From assembly GCA_964020085.1 (NCBI GenBank), contig OZ026607.1:1434603-1498602 (forward strand): a stretch of DNA of 64,000 bases, written 5' to 3'. The notes under the pieces were generated by a model. The model was not told where the DNA came from, ran no database searches, and was given only the letters and a program-made list of their open reading frames with translations. Below are positions 13,201 to 26,300 of this stretch, piece by piece. Origin of the DNA: Micromussa lordhowensis. Its lineage: Eukaryota; Cnidaria; Anthozoa; Scleractinia; Lobophylliidae. The position numbers and the translations under genes are program-made. Each line of letters begins with the position of its first letter. The stretch's first letter is position 1.

Positions 13201-14960
13201 TGAAACCATCTTACCTTGACGTAAGAAACACTCAAATGTCCTATTATGAATATCTGATTATAACGTAGGTAGGCGACTGTGTGCGCATGTCCTAGTTTGA
13301 CTCGGATGCTGTTCAGTAAAAGCTAATTTTCAAAAACCTTTTAATGACCTCCGAATTTTGCGACTCTCCTAAATTTTATCTGAGAACAATTAAAGACGGA
13401 TTCCGTTCAAAGTTCGAGCAAAAATCTTTTCATAGCACGGTAACTTTTTGAATACTATTTAAAACATCTCACTTTGATTTATTTCCCTAAGTGACCCCGA
13501 TGTAAAATTCTCAAGCATTCTCGAAAATTTAATGTCAAACCTCGGTTTGTATAGTGTTATTATGACGTGAAACGTCCGTTTGTATTAAAATATGGATAAT
13601 TTCCAATTCAATTTTTTCTCGCGAGGTCACCTTGAGAGCTAATGTTCCGGTAAGATTTGCTTGATTGTATTCAAAATTTCTGGTAACTATATTTTTGCCA
13701 TTATTGCTTGAATGTTTAGCGGAAATTATCTTAATAGGACCTGTCATTAGTTTAGGATCATGATGTATCCATGGCAAACAATTTGGAACTTTCCCGTTTT
13801 TAATAAAATAATTTGTAACTTTCTTAATCGGTTTCTGCAGCTAGCAAATTTTGATTTTTTTCAAACGATTTCTAAAAATCACAACATCCAAGATGGCGCA
13901 TCCAACAGGGTAAAATGACGTCATCATTTTATGCTACTGACCTCAAAGGGATATCTGTTGTTGGACGTCACATTATAACTATTCAATTTTTTAATATTAT
14001 CGCGCGCTGTGATTGAAAAAAAAGACCAAAAACCCGGTCTGAATACGGTTCATACGAATAACGGCCTACAAACATCACTTTTTCAACACACGCCTTCCAT
14101 TAATTACGTATTCTCTAAAAGCAACTCTTCATCAGCTGGTCTAAGGTAGCGTCCAGACTACGCCGGGGAAATTTGAAAACGCAATTTTATTTCTACCGGT
14201 CGACCTGCCGTCCTCACTAATCCGTCACGACAGCGGAGCTTTTCGAAAACGATGGCGTCACGGTCATTGTGATTTCCCTACCCAAGCACAAATCTAAAAA
14301 TGACCGGTGATTGTCGCGTTTTTAAATTCCTTCGACGTAGTGTGGACGGAAAACATTTGATGCGTTTTCAGAGTGAAACTTCCGTTTTCAAAATCGTCAG
14401 GCGTAGTGTTGATGCTGTCCAGTGCGCTCGAGGACTGCACGGTAAATGTCATGTGACACATGGCAGCTGGAAGTAAAAGTTTGGTATAGAACCTTTGGTC
14501 TCTGTGCTATACATTAATATAATCAGGTGAACATTCGAATTTGGGATTTTCAAATAAAATAAAGCCTCAGTCGTTTTGTTTCTAAGGTTAGTTTGGTCAG
14601 GAAAAAAATATTGCGCTTTGCGTATAAAAACTTGGCTGAAAGCTGTACCATCCATTATGTTTATCTCAAAACATATTTGATTTTATCGTACAAAGTTGTA
14701 ATTAATTTATACTTCCCAGCTACCTTGTTTAAAATAAACTCTTTTCATTTTTAGAAGAGTAAATAGCACGTTGTCATAAATAAATAACCTTTTGACGCGT
14801 CCATTTTGATTTTGCTGTTCAACAGGCGATGCAAGAAGCATTAATGAACACCATAAAGGATCTGTTAAAGTCTCAGTGGACGAAGGAAACGGAGGAGGCC
14901 TGGAACAACCTTTTCCGTTTCATATCGAGTACTATGGTCAAAGGACTACAGTCTGCGTAA
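10260..14960 (+). CDS. Globin B, N-acylated globin X-like, complete
   Basis: Three-exon globin of 166 residues. Exons are 10260-10399, 12995-13220 and 14826-14960. It begins MGCSSSLGKK, a dual acylation signal (Gly2 myristoyl, Cys3 palmitoyl, Ser6, then lysines) that should tether the protein to a membrane. Phe59 is CD1, His79 is E7, His111 is F8, and Trp140 sits in the GH corner. Donor gtaaac leaves phase 2; acceptor tttcag and donor gtaaga bound the 226-nt exon 2; acceptor aacag starts the G-H exon with AMQEALMNTI. The closest neighbour by sequence is globin A: both share NP(D/E)YQRLFPEFKDV and are transcribed away from each other across 6.7 kb. An ATTAAA lies 66 bases after the stop. The role is inferred from the family: oxygen, NO/nitrite or redox chemistry at a membrane face. 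No lesion is seen. Confidence 0.93.
12385..12495. mobile_element. Palindromic MITE (aataattattcca family) in globin B intron 1
   Basis: Contains acaataattattcca, gctggatatgagatg, a gcgcgtagcgc centre and the complementary arm atcatctcat...aataattattt. Related to copies at 5190-5303, 44292-44410, 44722-44812 and 56692-56812. Confidence 0.75.
14150..14424. mobile_element. MITE with imperfect terminal repeats in globin B intron 2
   Basis: Left end agcgtccagactacgccggg followed by aaatttgaaaacg; right end ttttcaaaatcgtcaggcg then tagtgttgatgctgtcc, roughly complementary. A short related piece (acgtccacactacgtcggag) lies at 55036-55070. About 275 bases, no coding capacity. It ends about 400 bases before exon 3. 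Confidence 0.65.
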
Positions 14961-15025
14961 ATTGATTTTCCTTCACAATACAAAAGCATCACTTCAACTT
15001 AAAGACAAACAACTCAACACCTCGC

Positions 15026-15031
15026 ATTAAA
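15026..15031 (+). promoter_or_regulatory. Candidate polyadenylation signal of globin B
   Basis: ATTAAA 66 bases after the globin B stop codon. This is the commonest variant of AATAAA and the first such hexamer downstream. Supported by position only. Confidence 0.45.
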
Positions 15032-16196
15032 AAGAAAGCAGCCAGTTGACGTTGAGATTGACAAAGCAACGCGAAAATAACTCCTTTAGCTGTCTATTTG
15101 TATTCTTAAGTCCGTGAACAAATTAACATGCAAAGCCATACGTGACAGTTATGTTTTCGATATCATCCATTTAAATAACTTTGTTTTTCGGCCAAAAAAA
15201 AAACAAATTTAAACAGAGGCATACAAATTAAATTCAAGTATCTAGGTCTCTTGTTACTGAACTCTCCGCAGAACATCTTAATTTTCCTAAAAGTGCGAGA
15301 AATGAAATGTACATACCTTTTAGTTGCTGAAGAAATTATTCTTGGAGAAAGGTTTCTTTCCTTAAAACATTGGTTAAGATTTAAATGTTCTTATCCAACT
15401 GTTTAGCTAGGCTATAAATCAACTTAATATTCCCCATATCCGATTTTCCTTTAAAATGAACTCCGAAAGACGCTGCGATGACTCTATCGTAAGAAATTGG
15501 TGTCAATAACGTTTTTATTTGAAATGTTGTTATTTCAGCTTCTGTCATCCGACGCAATATTATTGGCTACATTAATTAGAAAGCGAACGCTATAATCAAG
15601 GACAAATTTTGATTGGCTAAAAATCCTTCCGCAGCGGTAATCGTTAAGATGAAAGTGTGTTTTCATAAAAGCCAACTTTTCTTTTTAAGTGACTCTCTAC
15701 CGACTCACAAGATGTTAGTTCCCTATGACGAATGTGCAAACGAAGAATGGATGAAGTTAGGTCATAGAATTTCTCATTCGCATCTGATAAGGCGTATTCT
15801 TTCATGCAAGTTGAATTTTTCCATTTGGAATACAAAATTTCCCTCCAATGGAGAATAACTGTTCACTTTGATGTTCTTTCACGAATTTACTTATCTGTTG
15901 TGTTAACAGAAAGGCGTATATTCCTTGTTGTAAGTTATGTCTTATAGTTTTTTTTTCGCATGATCTGCTCGACCTTAACTTACTATCAAAAACATCACAT
16001 ATATATTATAAGGTTTTTGTAAATACTGTATAGTATAAATTTTGATGTATTATATGAACTATAACGAGAATCTATGTTTAACAAAGAGACAGAAGATGTA
16101 CTTTCACGTGTTACTCGATCAATCAGGTGATAACTGTGTGTGAATTTTCTCTATCAAGTTTCCTGGTGCATATTTTTTTACTGATATATACTACTC

Positions 16197-16490
16197 ATGC
16201 AACGCTTTCTCGTCGTATACCATGGAATAATCCGCGAGTCACTTGTGTTTTCTTTGGATTCACACGAGCTTAATGCGAGTGTGTATACCACGAAAATACA
16301 AGTGAGAATACAAGTGAGATATTCCATGGTATACCACGAGAGAGCATTGCATAATTATTTATACCATGCCATAGAAAATACAATGGCCAACGCAATCAAT
16401 GCGACATACGCGCGGCGCATAATGGGGAAGTTGGATGTAATACCGTCGATTCTCATTGGCTGTATTTTCTATGACATGGTATAAATATAT
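16197..16490. mobile_element. Two adjoining foldbacks
   Basis: First hairpin: tcgtataccatggaat (about 16211) pairs with attccatggtatacca (about 16321). Second: tataccatgccatagaaaat (about 16361) pairs with attttctatgacatggtata (about 16464). Both share the core taccatgg/taccatg. The plus-strand frame through it is not credible as a gene. Confidence 0.75.
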
Positions 16491-16647
16491 AGAGAGCACT
16501 GCCCTCTCGAGTGACGTACTTTAGCATTTATGTAATGTTTACAAAAGTCCGATTCGGAACAGCCAAGCAAATCAACTACATGCGATCAAGATAATATCAC
16601 CGTCTCTTGACGCGATGACGTGGCACCCATTGAGGGTTTTAACTTCT

Positions 16648-16745
16648 TTGACGGCGGTGGAACTCGAACGCAAACTCGAACGCAAACTACAGAATAAGAT
16701 CCCCGTTGTTTTTACCAACTGAGTTACGAGGCCAGATATCCAGCA
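16648..16745 (-). repeat. tRNA-like sequence (SINE head or tRNA pseudogene)
   Basis: On the minus strand, cctcgtaactcagttggta resembles an A box and gcgttcgagttccaccgcc a B box with the T-arm, about 50 bases apart. The acceptor stem does not pair cleanly, and a short direct repeat (gcaaactcgaac, on the plus strand) expands the region between anticodon and T arms. More likely a SINE head or dead tRNA copy than a working tRNA gene. Confidence 0.45.
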
Positions 16746-16819
16746 CTTTACAGGTTAAAGGTTAAAAATACTTAAAATTCCTTAGTCTGCAATCGGCCGT
16801 TTGCAGAGCAAACACGTCA

Positions 16820-16876
16820 ACTCCCCTCCCCCTCCCCCTTACCTCTCCCTCTCCTCCCCTCCCCTCTCCCCACTCT
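16820..16876. repeat. CT-rich low-complexity tract
   Basis: Polypyrimidine run of cctccccctccc type on the plus strand in otherwise AT-rich DNA. No gene association seen. Confidence 0.9.
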
Positions 16877-19800
16877 TGCGCCGAGGGAGGATGCGTCAAA
16901 GTAAAGTTCCTTAAACTTCTAAGAACATAACACAAGCGACTCCAATCTCTCGTTTTTTAGTTCAACCATTACCCTCTGCGCTTCAGAGAGAGATTAAAAC
17001 AAAAGAATGGAAGTAAGGGGCAGTAGAAATCGATTATTTAGATCTAGAAGCCGAAAGGATTAAAGTTGCGATACGATAATAATCACGACAGGTCGCTAAT
17101 CGGAAAGGTCGTTTCACGTCAAATTCGGGCTTGCATTTTACTTTATCTTTTTTTTTCAAAATTAAAATGCTCACCTACCTATTATATTTCACCAGCATAG
17201 TCCGCTTGTTTAGTTGCGAGATTACATTTAATTTTTCCCCCATATAATACACCGCTACAGTGAATATTCATCCTTGCCCGAAAAACTCCTTTTATCCTTA
17301 CCCGCAAAACTCCTTTCAGCTTATATAAGTCGTTTAAAATACAATCATGAAATGTCATTAATATGCTAGTAAGCAGAAAGCGATGTTCGCGTGCATAATA
17401 GGAAATCAACTTAAGTTGCGTGAAATCCGAGCCAAGCTAAGAAAAATCTTGAGCTTCAAAGAAATCTAACCCAGAATTTTTTGCAGTTTGAATATTTATC
17501 TATGATTATCAATTTTTCTCTTATCCCACTTATCCCAAATTTTAAGACAGAGAAGAAACCCATGGTAACATACTTTCTGTTTTTTTTTTCACGAACTTAA
17601 TTTTCTTGTTTACTTCGCAGTTAACAATATTTACGCTTTGAAAGCAGCTCGCAAATTTCATTTATTAATGATGGCGGTTTCGCGTAATTTAATGGAACTG
17701 AAATCTTTAAAAAGCTACAATTGGTCTCCAGATATGGATATATGTACAAAGATCAATTAACAAAATTTAGTAAAAATAATTACTTAGCTTCTCCTGTTCT
17801 ATCGAAATCGTGTCAACATTCTTCCGATTCGGTAATATATGGATATGGGAAATATATAAACCAAAGTGGTACTTTGAATTTCGCTACTATAATTCGCAAG
17901 CGATTTAGAAGACAAATGTGTGTTAATGTTTTGTGATGTTCGGACAAGACTGCATGCTGACTCACTTCATTTTCTTTCAATATAATTACAATCAAAAGAA
18001 AAACGTGAAGTAAAGAAAGACGACAAAACTGTTCTATGCACCGTGGCACTGAATAAATACAACAAGGAATTAAATATTGTAAAATCTTACCTGCAAATTG
18101 CTGCCAAGTTCGTGTCTACTTTTTAGGGCTTGAAATCTCCAATATAACTCCCTGGCAAAGTTTTCAAATTGACACAAAAACCTTAATAAAAGCCGGCGTT
18201 AAAAGATTGCATGCTAACGCGTCTATCCAATTTATATAGTTAAGTTGAATGAAGATTTTAATGAAGTCAAAAGCAATTTTTTAAATTTGTTTTTCTTTTA
18301 AATATATGGTCTGAATTGTGTTCAAACAAGAGTTTTTCTGAAACGTGCAGCTCAGATTCGGTTATAATTATTCACATACGATCTCGCTTGTTAATGACGA
18401 TAATTTTCCAAGAATCTTAAGTTTTAAGAGAGTTTTAAAAGCTTGATAATGAAGATTTGTTTTCTTCTGGTATATACTTACTCCGTGAGATTTTAGGACC
18501 GGAAAAGGGAGAAATCCTGCCATTCAATATTTTTGCAAAGTTGTAGAAATGTCTAATGTTGTTGTTGAACTCATAAAACAACGGAGTTCTTTCCCATGTT
18601 AAAAACAACATTGACAGCTTGATTTTAAAACAAAAGGGAATATTAACTGTGCATGTAAGAAAATTTTGTCATGTCAATTTGGCCATCCCTAAGAAATCGG
18701 AACGTTTTTGCAACCGTAATTTTAAGTAATTTCACTCTTGTTTCACTGCCGAAATTAAAAAGCTCATTAAAGCTATTATTTCGACGGAATAAGAAAGCGG
18801 AGATTATGTTGTTCAGAAACCACCCCATCGTTTTCTGAATTACTGCTTATTTTAAAGTTTTCAAATGACAAAACAAAGTTACTTAGGTCTAATCTTTATA
18901 CGAACATAGATTTGCAATTCAAATACTGTCAAGCCGAAAGGATTGAAAGACCTGGTCAAGTTGAATATCCTTTTTTTTGTTTTTAAACTTTGAATACTCA
19001 GAATGCAACAAATGATGAAGTGGTCAGGAAAACAGGTGGACACCTAAAACTCAATTCACTTGAAGAAGGTTCTCGGCGACTCTGTGAGTGGTAAGCATCA
19101 ACTGTTTCACGTCTTGATGTAAGCCTTTGCCATTTTTATCCTTTCAATTTCAACGATTCAGAATATGTCCCCTCTTAAATATCGCAAATTAAAATATAGC
19201 CTGCCAGTTGCACTTTAAATAAAGTGGTGCTTAAGTCTTTGAATTGAAGAGACAAGCCGTACACTTAGTTCCGTGCAGAAGACTTAGAACTAAGGAGCAT
19301 CTTAAACAAAATCTGACAGCACGTCAAATTACTGCTCAAAAGTTTTTATTTGAAGAGTCGATCACCGACCAAGGTTATACTCAATTGAAAGTTAGAACGA
19401 ACTGAAGGCTGATTGTGGGCCAAAGTAACTTACATTTTGAGTTTCGCTTGTTCTCGGTCGAGAGGTTTTTACGTAATGGTATCTGGGAGGTTCAGTTCAG
19501 TTTCAAGAAAATGGCGTAAGAATTTAAAATTTTGCAGGATTACAGAGTCGAGCCTGTACAATTAAGGCTGTATTAAGAGTCACCCTTAGAGTATTTGATA
19601 CAGGTTGGCGAACCATCAAACCCTGGGAATTAAGCTAGTTTACAGAAGAAGTCAGTCGAGAGGACCTGGACATAGATAGTGCATCTAGCTTCATTCAGCT
19701 TCTGTTGAACCTTTCGATTTTTACGCACGTGGAGATTTTTAGTAAAGTCAGTGTTTTTGAACTCGCGTTACGTTGAAAATGTTTAGTGACCATTTAAGGC

Positions 19801-19961
19801 ATTTCTTTTGTAATCAAATATACTATAGCAAAGATTTTGTAAGATTGAAGGTAAAATTAGAAATTGCGTGGTGTAATGTCCGGCACCTTTGCGTCCAAAC
19901 CACTTATACTCTCCGAATAGGAGTCTTCAGCTTTCAACAAGCTGTTTGCTTGATACAGCTT

Positions 19962-20113
19962 TGACGTAATAAATCAAACACGAAAGGCCGTGCTTGACCA
20001 CATTTTCAAACACCGAGAAGAGAGTTGAAAATGCGACGCGAAGCGGAGTATTTTTTAGGAACTCTGACGTGCCTAGAAATGTGGTCAAACACTGTCTTGT
20101 GTTCAACATATCT
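19962..20113. mobile_element. MITE related to the 652-808 foldback
   Basis: Starts gtaataaatcaaacacgaaa and ends near agacagtgtt-type arms (gtggtcaaacactgtcttg, then tgttcaacatat). The centre has agagagttgaaaatgcgacg and cgaagcggagtattttt, the complement of the block at 730-760. A further partial end lies at 29175-29240. Confidence 0.6.
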
Positions 20114-22540
20114 TCTTAATCGAAACTAAAACTAGGGAAAAAATAAAAGATCAGAAGGAAAAATAAAATCTGTACAAATCAGTGCAAATTAAGATCAAAT
20201 ATAAACACCGTCCTTTTAAGAATGTATATTCAAGATCACTGGATCATTTGTTACCATGAATGATCAAAATCGAATTTCTCTTTACACCATAAGACAGTAA
20301 ATAATAAAAATTGGTCTTCTTAAAATCTCTATTCTTTGTAAAGCAGATAGGTAATCAGTCTACTGAAAATCATCAACCCAGTGTCTTGACGTACTATTCC
20401 ATTCTTTAAACATTGAAACCTTGAAAGAAGTTTTCGAGAATCAGTAAAGATAGCGACAACACATGATGTCCTAAACGCAATATTATTTTTTCGAAACAAA
20501 ATTATCGCGCGTTTGCCTTTAGAAACTACCTACTTTTTTCGACTCTGACAAGAAAGCGATTCCGCGAACGACATGAAACAATCCCATAGCACCAAAATGG
20601 CGATCGTTACTTTGCATGTTACCAGTCTTTTGATTCCTCGACAGCTGAAATCATCTTATTTTATAAAGTTATATTTTCATGTAAAGATAGTGAAGAAGAT
20701 GTCGAAAATACTTGAAACCAAAAGGTTTCTGCATAATTCTGATAAAAAAGAAATTCCGGCCGCGAAGAAAATAATTTGCGTTACGAAATCGAAATTGCTA
20801 GTTCCAGAAAAAATAACAACATCTAGTAGTCTTTTAATTTAATTTGTCTCTCTAAAAAATAATTCATTATAAAATCAGGATTAGTTCAACCCACCTTAAT
20901 GCTCCGTTCTTTTTACAGTTCACGGAAAGCAGTGAATATAAATACCAAGGAAATCGCTTTGAAATGTCACAAAATTCTCTAAATATCCCGCAGGAATCGT
21001 GACACAAGTAGACTGCAAGTAATTTCAAATGCAATACCAATTATTGTAATATCTTACTAGTTAAAAAAAATGATTGAAGCCTACGCGACAAAATATTTTT
21101 TAGATGTGATACTAGTAACTTATTTCTTGTCCTCAAGGCCTAACTATAAGGCTTTGCTTACCATAAATCTTTACGGCCGTGAAAGTCGCTTCTTCGCCAG
21201 ACACTTTTTAGACAAGAAAAAACAGCTGGCTTTCTTCCTTGCTGCTTTATGATGGAAAACCTTATTTTCACACAGTCAGACAGGAAAATCGTATTTCAAA
21301 GCTGGGAAGTAAAAAAGGAGACAACGAGAAAACTGAAATCAATAAACTAAGAGAGTTCCTGTTTTTTCGTATTGTTTGTTCCTCGTCTGCTATCAGTCAT
21401 AAGCATATTCAGATAAAAGGAAAAGATTTTGATTTTAGCTACCAAAAAAAACAAATTTAGGGCAGCTAAGCCATGTAACGTGTCTTTTTAGATTTCATCG
21501 TAAGCAACTTGAAGAAATTCTCATCCCTGAAAAGCCACAAGCAAACAATCATAACAAAATGGATCTAGCCTAAACCAGTTATTAAATCTTAAGAAAGTAC
21601 TCCAGGGGAGGACAAGGCATTGTCTGTAAAGCCGTCTTCTATCAAAAACTAAAACAAACACTGTCACTGCCTTGTCTAACTATGGAATTAAAGTGCGCAG
21701 ATCTTGACATGATCTGTCGCTACCAGTTTCTTTTTAAGCATAGTCTGATAACATTAAAGCACCTTAATCCTACCAAACATGAAATAACTATATTTTTTTT
21801 TCACAGAATTGAATTTCAAAGCCGTTGGTTCTCTAAGCTTGACAGTTCTACTTTCGTACTATTTTTCTGACACCTTTCGATAAAACCTCACGGACAAATA
21901 AAGAATGAACAAACTAAACTAACGTCGACATCTTGCACCATAGTTAGTTACTAACTATGCTTGCACACAGTGCAACAAACATTGTCGATTATCCTCGCCG
22001 GAAGGCCATTAGCGGTATTTTTTAAATTTATTTTCGTGAGAATCTCAAATTAGTCATGACATATGTGAATAACATCAAGAGGGAATATTGCAAAGCAAAA
22101 ATGTATCTTACTTTGTTTATCATATACGAAGGAGGAATCAACATGATCTTGAGGAAAGCGTTTCATTGTAGCAAGACTGATTGTGTTTCGGTAACCTATC
22201 CTGGTCCGATCAGAGCTAATTATAATACGCAATTGCCCTTTGTTGCTTGTTTTATAAACTTTTGATGTTGGAAGTGAAACCATGGTAAACTCAATCATTT
22301 AAATAAAAACTTGGTAAAGGGCAGATTTTCAGATCGACCGCCATTGCACAAACGTTTTATAATTACGTTAAAAAAATGGCCCGTATTTTGAGCCAACAGC
22401 CTTACTGGAAGTAAATGTCCTAGCTCTGTTCACTACAGTTCTAGAAAGTTCTAGAAAATTCAGCATAAGAGTGAAATTTGTCAAATCGATTGTCGGTTAG
22501 TTATACGTAATGGCTCTTTCACAGCATACCGCCTTAAAAT

Positions 22541-23225
22541 GTAATGACAGCAACAGACATCACCATTTATTTCATCCTGAGATATCGATTCATATCTAAG
22601 ATTTTTAAAATGATATTTAATGGTATGCTTGAAAATTTTTCTCGATCTTTCTATCAGCGAGATACGCGAGCCCGGAAAGTGCAATTTTTACTTCCTTTAA
22701 AACTGGCATTGACCGTAATTTGAGCTTTGAGACTTGAATTTGTATCTGATTCACGCAATCACCTTTGGAGGAACCTGACACAGTTCATAAAATCCTCGGC
22801 CGGTTTTAAAAGATTCCAAAAAAAAAAATCAAAATACATGAAATTTGTCGTATCTTGCGTCAATCAGAGCAAGCACCTGATTGATTCTAAAACGGTATGT
22901 CGTCATAGTCTGTGGTAATGACAGCAACACACAGCACAGTTATTTCATATCGAAATGTCGATCTATATCTAAGAATTTTCTAAAACGTTGCTTAAACGGC
23001 AGGTTTAAATTATCCGTTTAGTCTGTGAAACACACAAATGCGAAGCATGGATAGAAAGCACGTTTCTCAAGCGAAAGGCTCTTTATATTTAATTTCGTTC
23101 AAAATTGACTGTAATTTGAGCTTGGAGACTTCAATTTATGTGTGATACGCTATTGGAAGCAACTGACGCAGTTCTAAGACCATCAGTGCGTTTTAAAATC
23201 TTGAAAACTCAAAGGACGCGCGTAT
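22541..23225. repeat. Tandem duplication of about 375-395 bases upstream of globin C
   Basis: Unit 1 begins gtaatgacagcaacagac at 22541 and unit 2 gtaatgacagcaacacac at 22915. Both contain atatctaagaattttt-like text and gtaatttgagctttgagact / gtaatttgagcttggagact (about 22714 and 23110). The copies have diverged considerably. Unit 2 ends about 120 bases before the globin C start codon, so the duplication may include promoter sequence. Confidence 0.75.
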
Positions 23226-23342
23226 CACATGACTACTGATAAAAAACGATTCGTATCTACATGTAAGACTTCAAAAAGTTCTTTCATGACCGGCTCGGTG
23301 TTAAGCTCTTCTTTCAGTTTTTCCAGTTGGTGAAGGCAGAGC

Positions 23343-26300
23343 ATGGGTTGTTCCGCATCCGTGAAAAGACACGTAGAAATTAATAACAATTCAGTTTCTA
23401 TACCTCTTTCCACCAAGGAAAAATGCCTCGTGAGAAACTCGTGGGGTCTGGTCAAGATGAATAGAACGCTTGTTGGAAAGACAATTTTTCTCAGGTAAGA
23501 CACTTTTAAGTGTCTTAAAAGGCAGCTATAGATTAGTAGGGTTTAGCTAAGGGTCTCTTGTACTTAGCATTGAAACAGCAGCTGACTAGGCTAGAGATGC
23601 CTACATTTGTACGCATTCAGTTTAAGTGAACTCTAGAAGTTCACTTCGAGCAAAATATCTAAAAAAAGTGTCGGTCTCAACTGCGTATCGCCTGCGAGGA
23701 TGACATTTGTTCTCGTGCAATAGCAAAAAATAAGTGAAACCGCAAAAACTACGGCTTCCACGATCTGATGGTTGTATTTTTCCATGACGTCTATCGGTCC
23801 GACTAAAAACATTACATATTTTTGACGTTCAGGATGATTATAAGTACAAAAATAATACAAACTTTAAAGTAAATAGACTAACTCGTGCAACTATCTGTTT
23901 AATCAGAGGAAACATCCTACGCAGATTTTCTGTTCGATCAGTGCGACTTATCAAACGAGGCCAACCAAGTGGAGTAACTTTACAATTTTGCATTTCTCTC
24001 CCCAATACACTGGTGTCTGCGAAGACCTACTGGAGAACAGCGATATAATAGAATGCTTTGTGAAAGTATGGAATGGTTATTCCTGTTCGGGTCTTCTGGG
24101 ATAGGAGGGGAGGATTTAACGCTTAGTGCTTTAAAGATATGAAAATGAAAATTGGAGGACTAAAATGTTATTCTTTGAGGTCCATTATATGGAACTATTA
24201 CAAGGCATTCAGAATTTCGCCGCACGTAAATATTCTGAACAGCACGCGTAAGTACGATCATATTTCGCCACTTTTAAAAGAGCTTAATTGGTTGCCAATA
24301 GCAACTCAGTTATATTAACGTACTGCTATCATCGCCTTTAAGTGCCTGACAGGCTAGGTGCAGGAGCATCTCTGATTCCAATTTCATCGGGCGAGGAGAA
24401 ATCAGCGGGCGTTTCGCCAGAAATTCACAAAAGCTGAACATTCTACTTTTCAAGATAGCTAGCCGCCAGACATTTTATCATGCTGTATTTGTGTATGTTG
24501 TATGTATGCTACCATGACGTCAGATGACGTGGTAATGATGCCATCATTTCCGAACAGTGTCATCTTAGATCCGCCATCTAAGTTCCGCCATATAGATCGT
24601 TTTCATGTGACGTCATCGATTTCTAAAATCCAAAACTAAAGAGCCATCATAGTTTTTATCCTCATGAGGCATAAGAGATGATATATTTATATATGTTTAC
24701 AATTTTACAGCTCCATGGCGTGCTTTGTTTGGAAACCAGAGCATTCTGAATTTCAGTGTTATGGCGGTGCGTGACATAAAGCTACGATCGCATTTGTCGA
24801 AAAATATTTACCCATCTCATGATTTGTAGCCTTTTTAGAAGTTAGAGCATTGGGAAAAGTGCTTATGTAAATGCTTGTTTGTTAAGTACAGATAGTCAGT
24901 GGCCTAGATAGCCAATGTAAGTTCCAGATGTTTACACTATTTTGCGGCCGCCATGTTGGTGCACATCTGATGTGCACCAACATGGCGTTTCCATACTGAG
25001 CTCTGTAAATTTCTGCGAAACATTTCGACGAATATCTGCGGTTTGGGAAAACGCGCAGACCTGAAACTTGGAGAAGTGCCTTCTTTATTTAGTTCCAATA
25101 AGATCACAATTTCTTGACTTTATCCACTGAATGGTTTTCGATTTATTTTATTATTGCGTGACAGTGAAAACGATCTATTGGTTTTAACAACTTTTATAAA
25201 ATGTTCGAAAATGAACCGGAAATGAATAAAAAATTAGACAAAACTGACAAAGAAACTCAACTAAACATAACTAAAATCCAGCAGGTACTTTGATTCACTC
25301 AAGAAATTTTTTTATTAAAAACGACATTCACTCTATGAACAACATACTTGTCAAAATATGGTTGTCGCGGAAGCATCAAGATTTTTGACCAACGACAAGT
25401 CATGCCAAATTGTTCCTAAAGATCATTGCTTCAGTGCTTTTAATTTTACGCTTACAAAAATGTTGAGAAAAACACACGTTTGCACACAAGTTTAAAAAAG
25501 AATATAGTGCTTGGATACCTGATCTTAATAAGTATAATTGTAAAGGATTTAATTTATCTGTTTTCTCCTTAGTCAGGAGCCTTAGTTTATACAGTTCCTC
25601 AAAAACCCCTGCCCGTCATATTTTCAACTCTCTTCCTCGGTGTTAGGAAATGTAATAAACCTATATCTTTCTTGTAGGCTGTTTCACATGAAACCAGATC
25701 TCCCAAAACTGTTTCCAGAATTGAAAAGTATCAACAGTGGACAGCTTGATTCGTCAAATACCGTATTTGGTCATGCTGAGCGAGTCATGCGGGCAGTGGA
25801 AAATGCTGTGTCAGCACTGGATGACGCAGACAGTTTCACTGCCTACTTGGAGGAACTGGGACGGAGACACAAAGTGCGAGCGTTAAAACCTGATTTTCTA
25901 GAGGTGAGTTGTTGGGTGTTTTTTTTTTCAGCCTTCGACTATTATTATATGGCTTGTGTTTGTAGCCGATATGAGTGCACTCTGATTGACTAATTGTAGG
26001 GAATTACTTTCCCGTAATGCCCACGGGTCGATTACGAGCCTGTAAAAGCAAAGCAGAATGCCATATAATAAACAACTGATTAACCTCGAACGTTAGATCT
26101 TTACGGAAAAATCTCAAACCTCAGCTTTGCCGTAAAAACCTCGCTATCACGCGTCCGGTCAATACGGCAAAGTCTCGGTTTCCCGTAAAGACCTTACAAA
26201 GTAGTTATTATGAATATCCGATATTATATTGAATTCATACAGATTGTATAGGGAAAGCTCAAGGAGAGTAGCTGGAACCTTCAGTTCTCTTCATATTTTT

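Larger units (their letters stand above)
14961..23342. other. Intergenic region between globins B and C
   Basis: About 8.4 kb of AT-rich DNA with repeats as listed. I searched for the globin landmarks (ENAV exon 2 core, AW exon 3 core, MGC start) on both strands by eye and found no extra copy. No other gene recognised. Confidence 0.55.

Noticed and set aside
23225..23503. Minus-strand 92-codon frame
   Set aside because: It is antisense to globin C exon 1 and its upstream region and has no family features.
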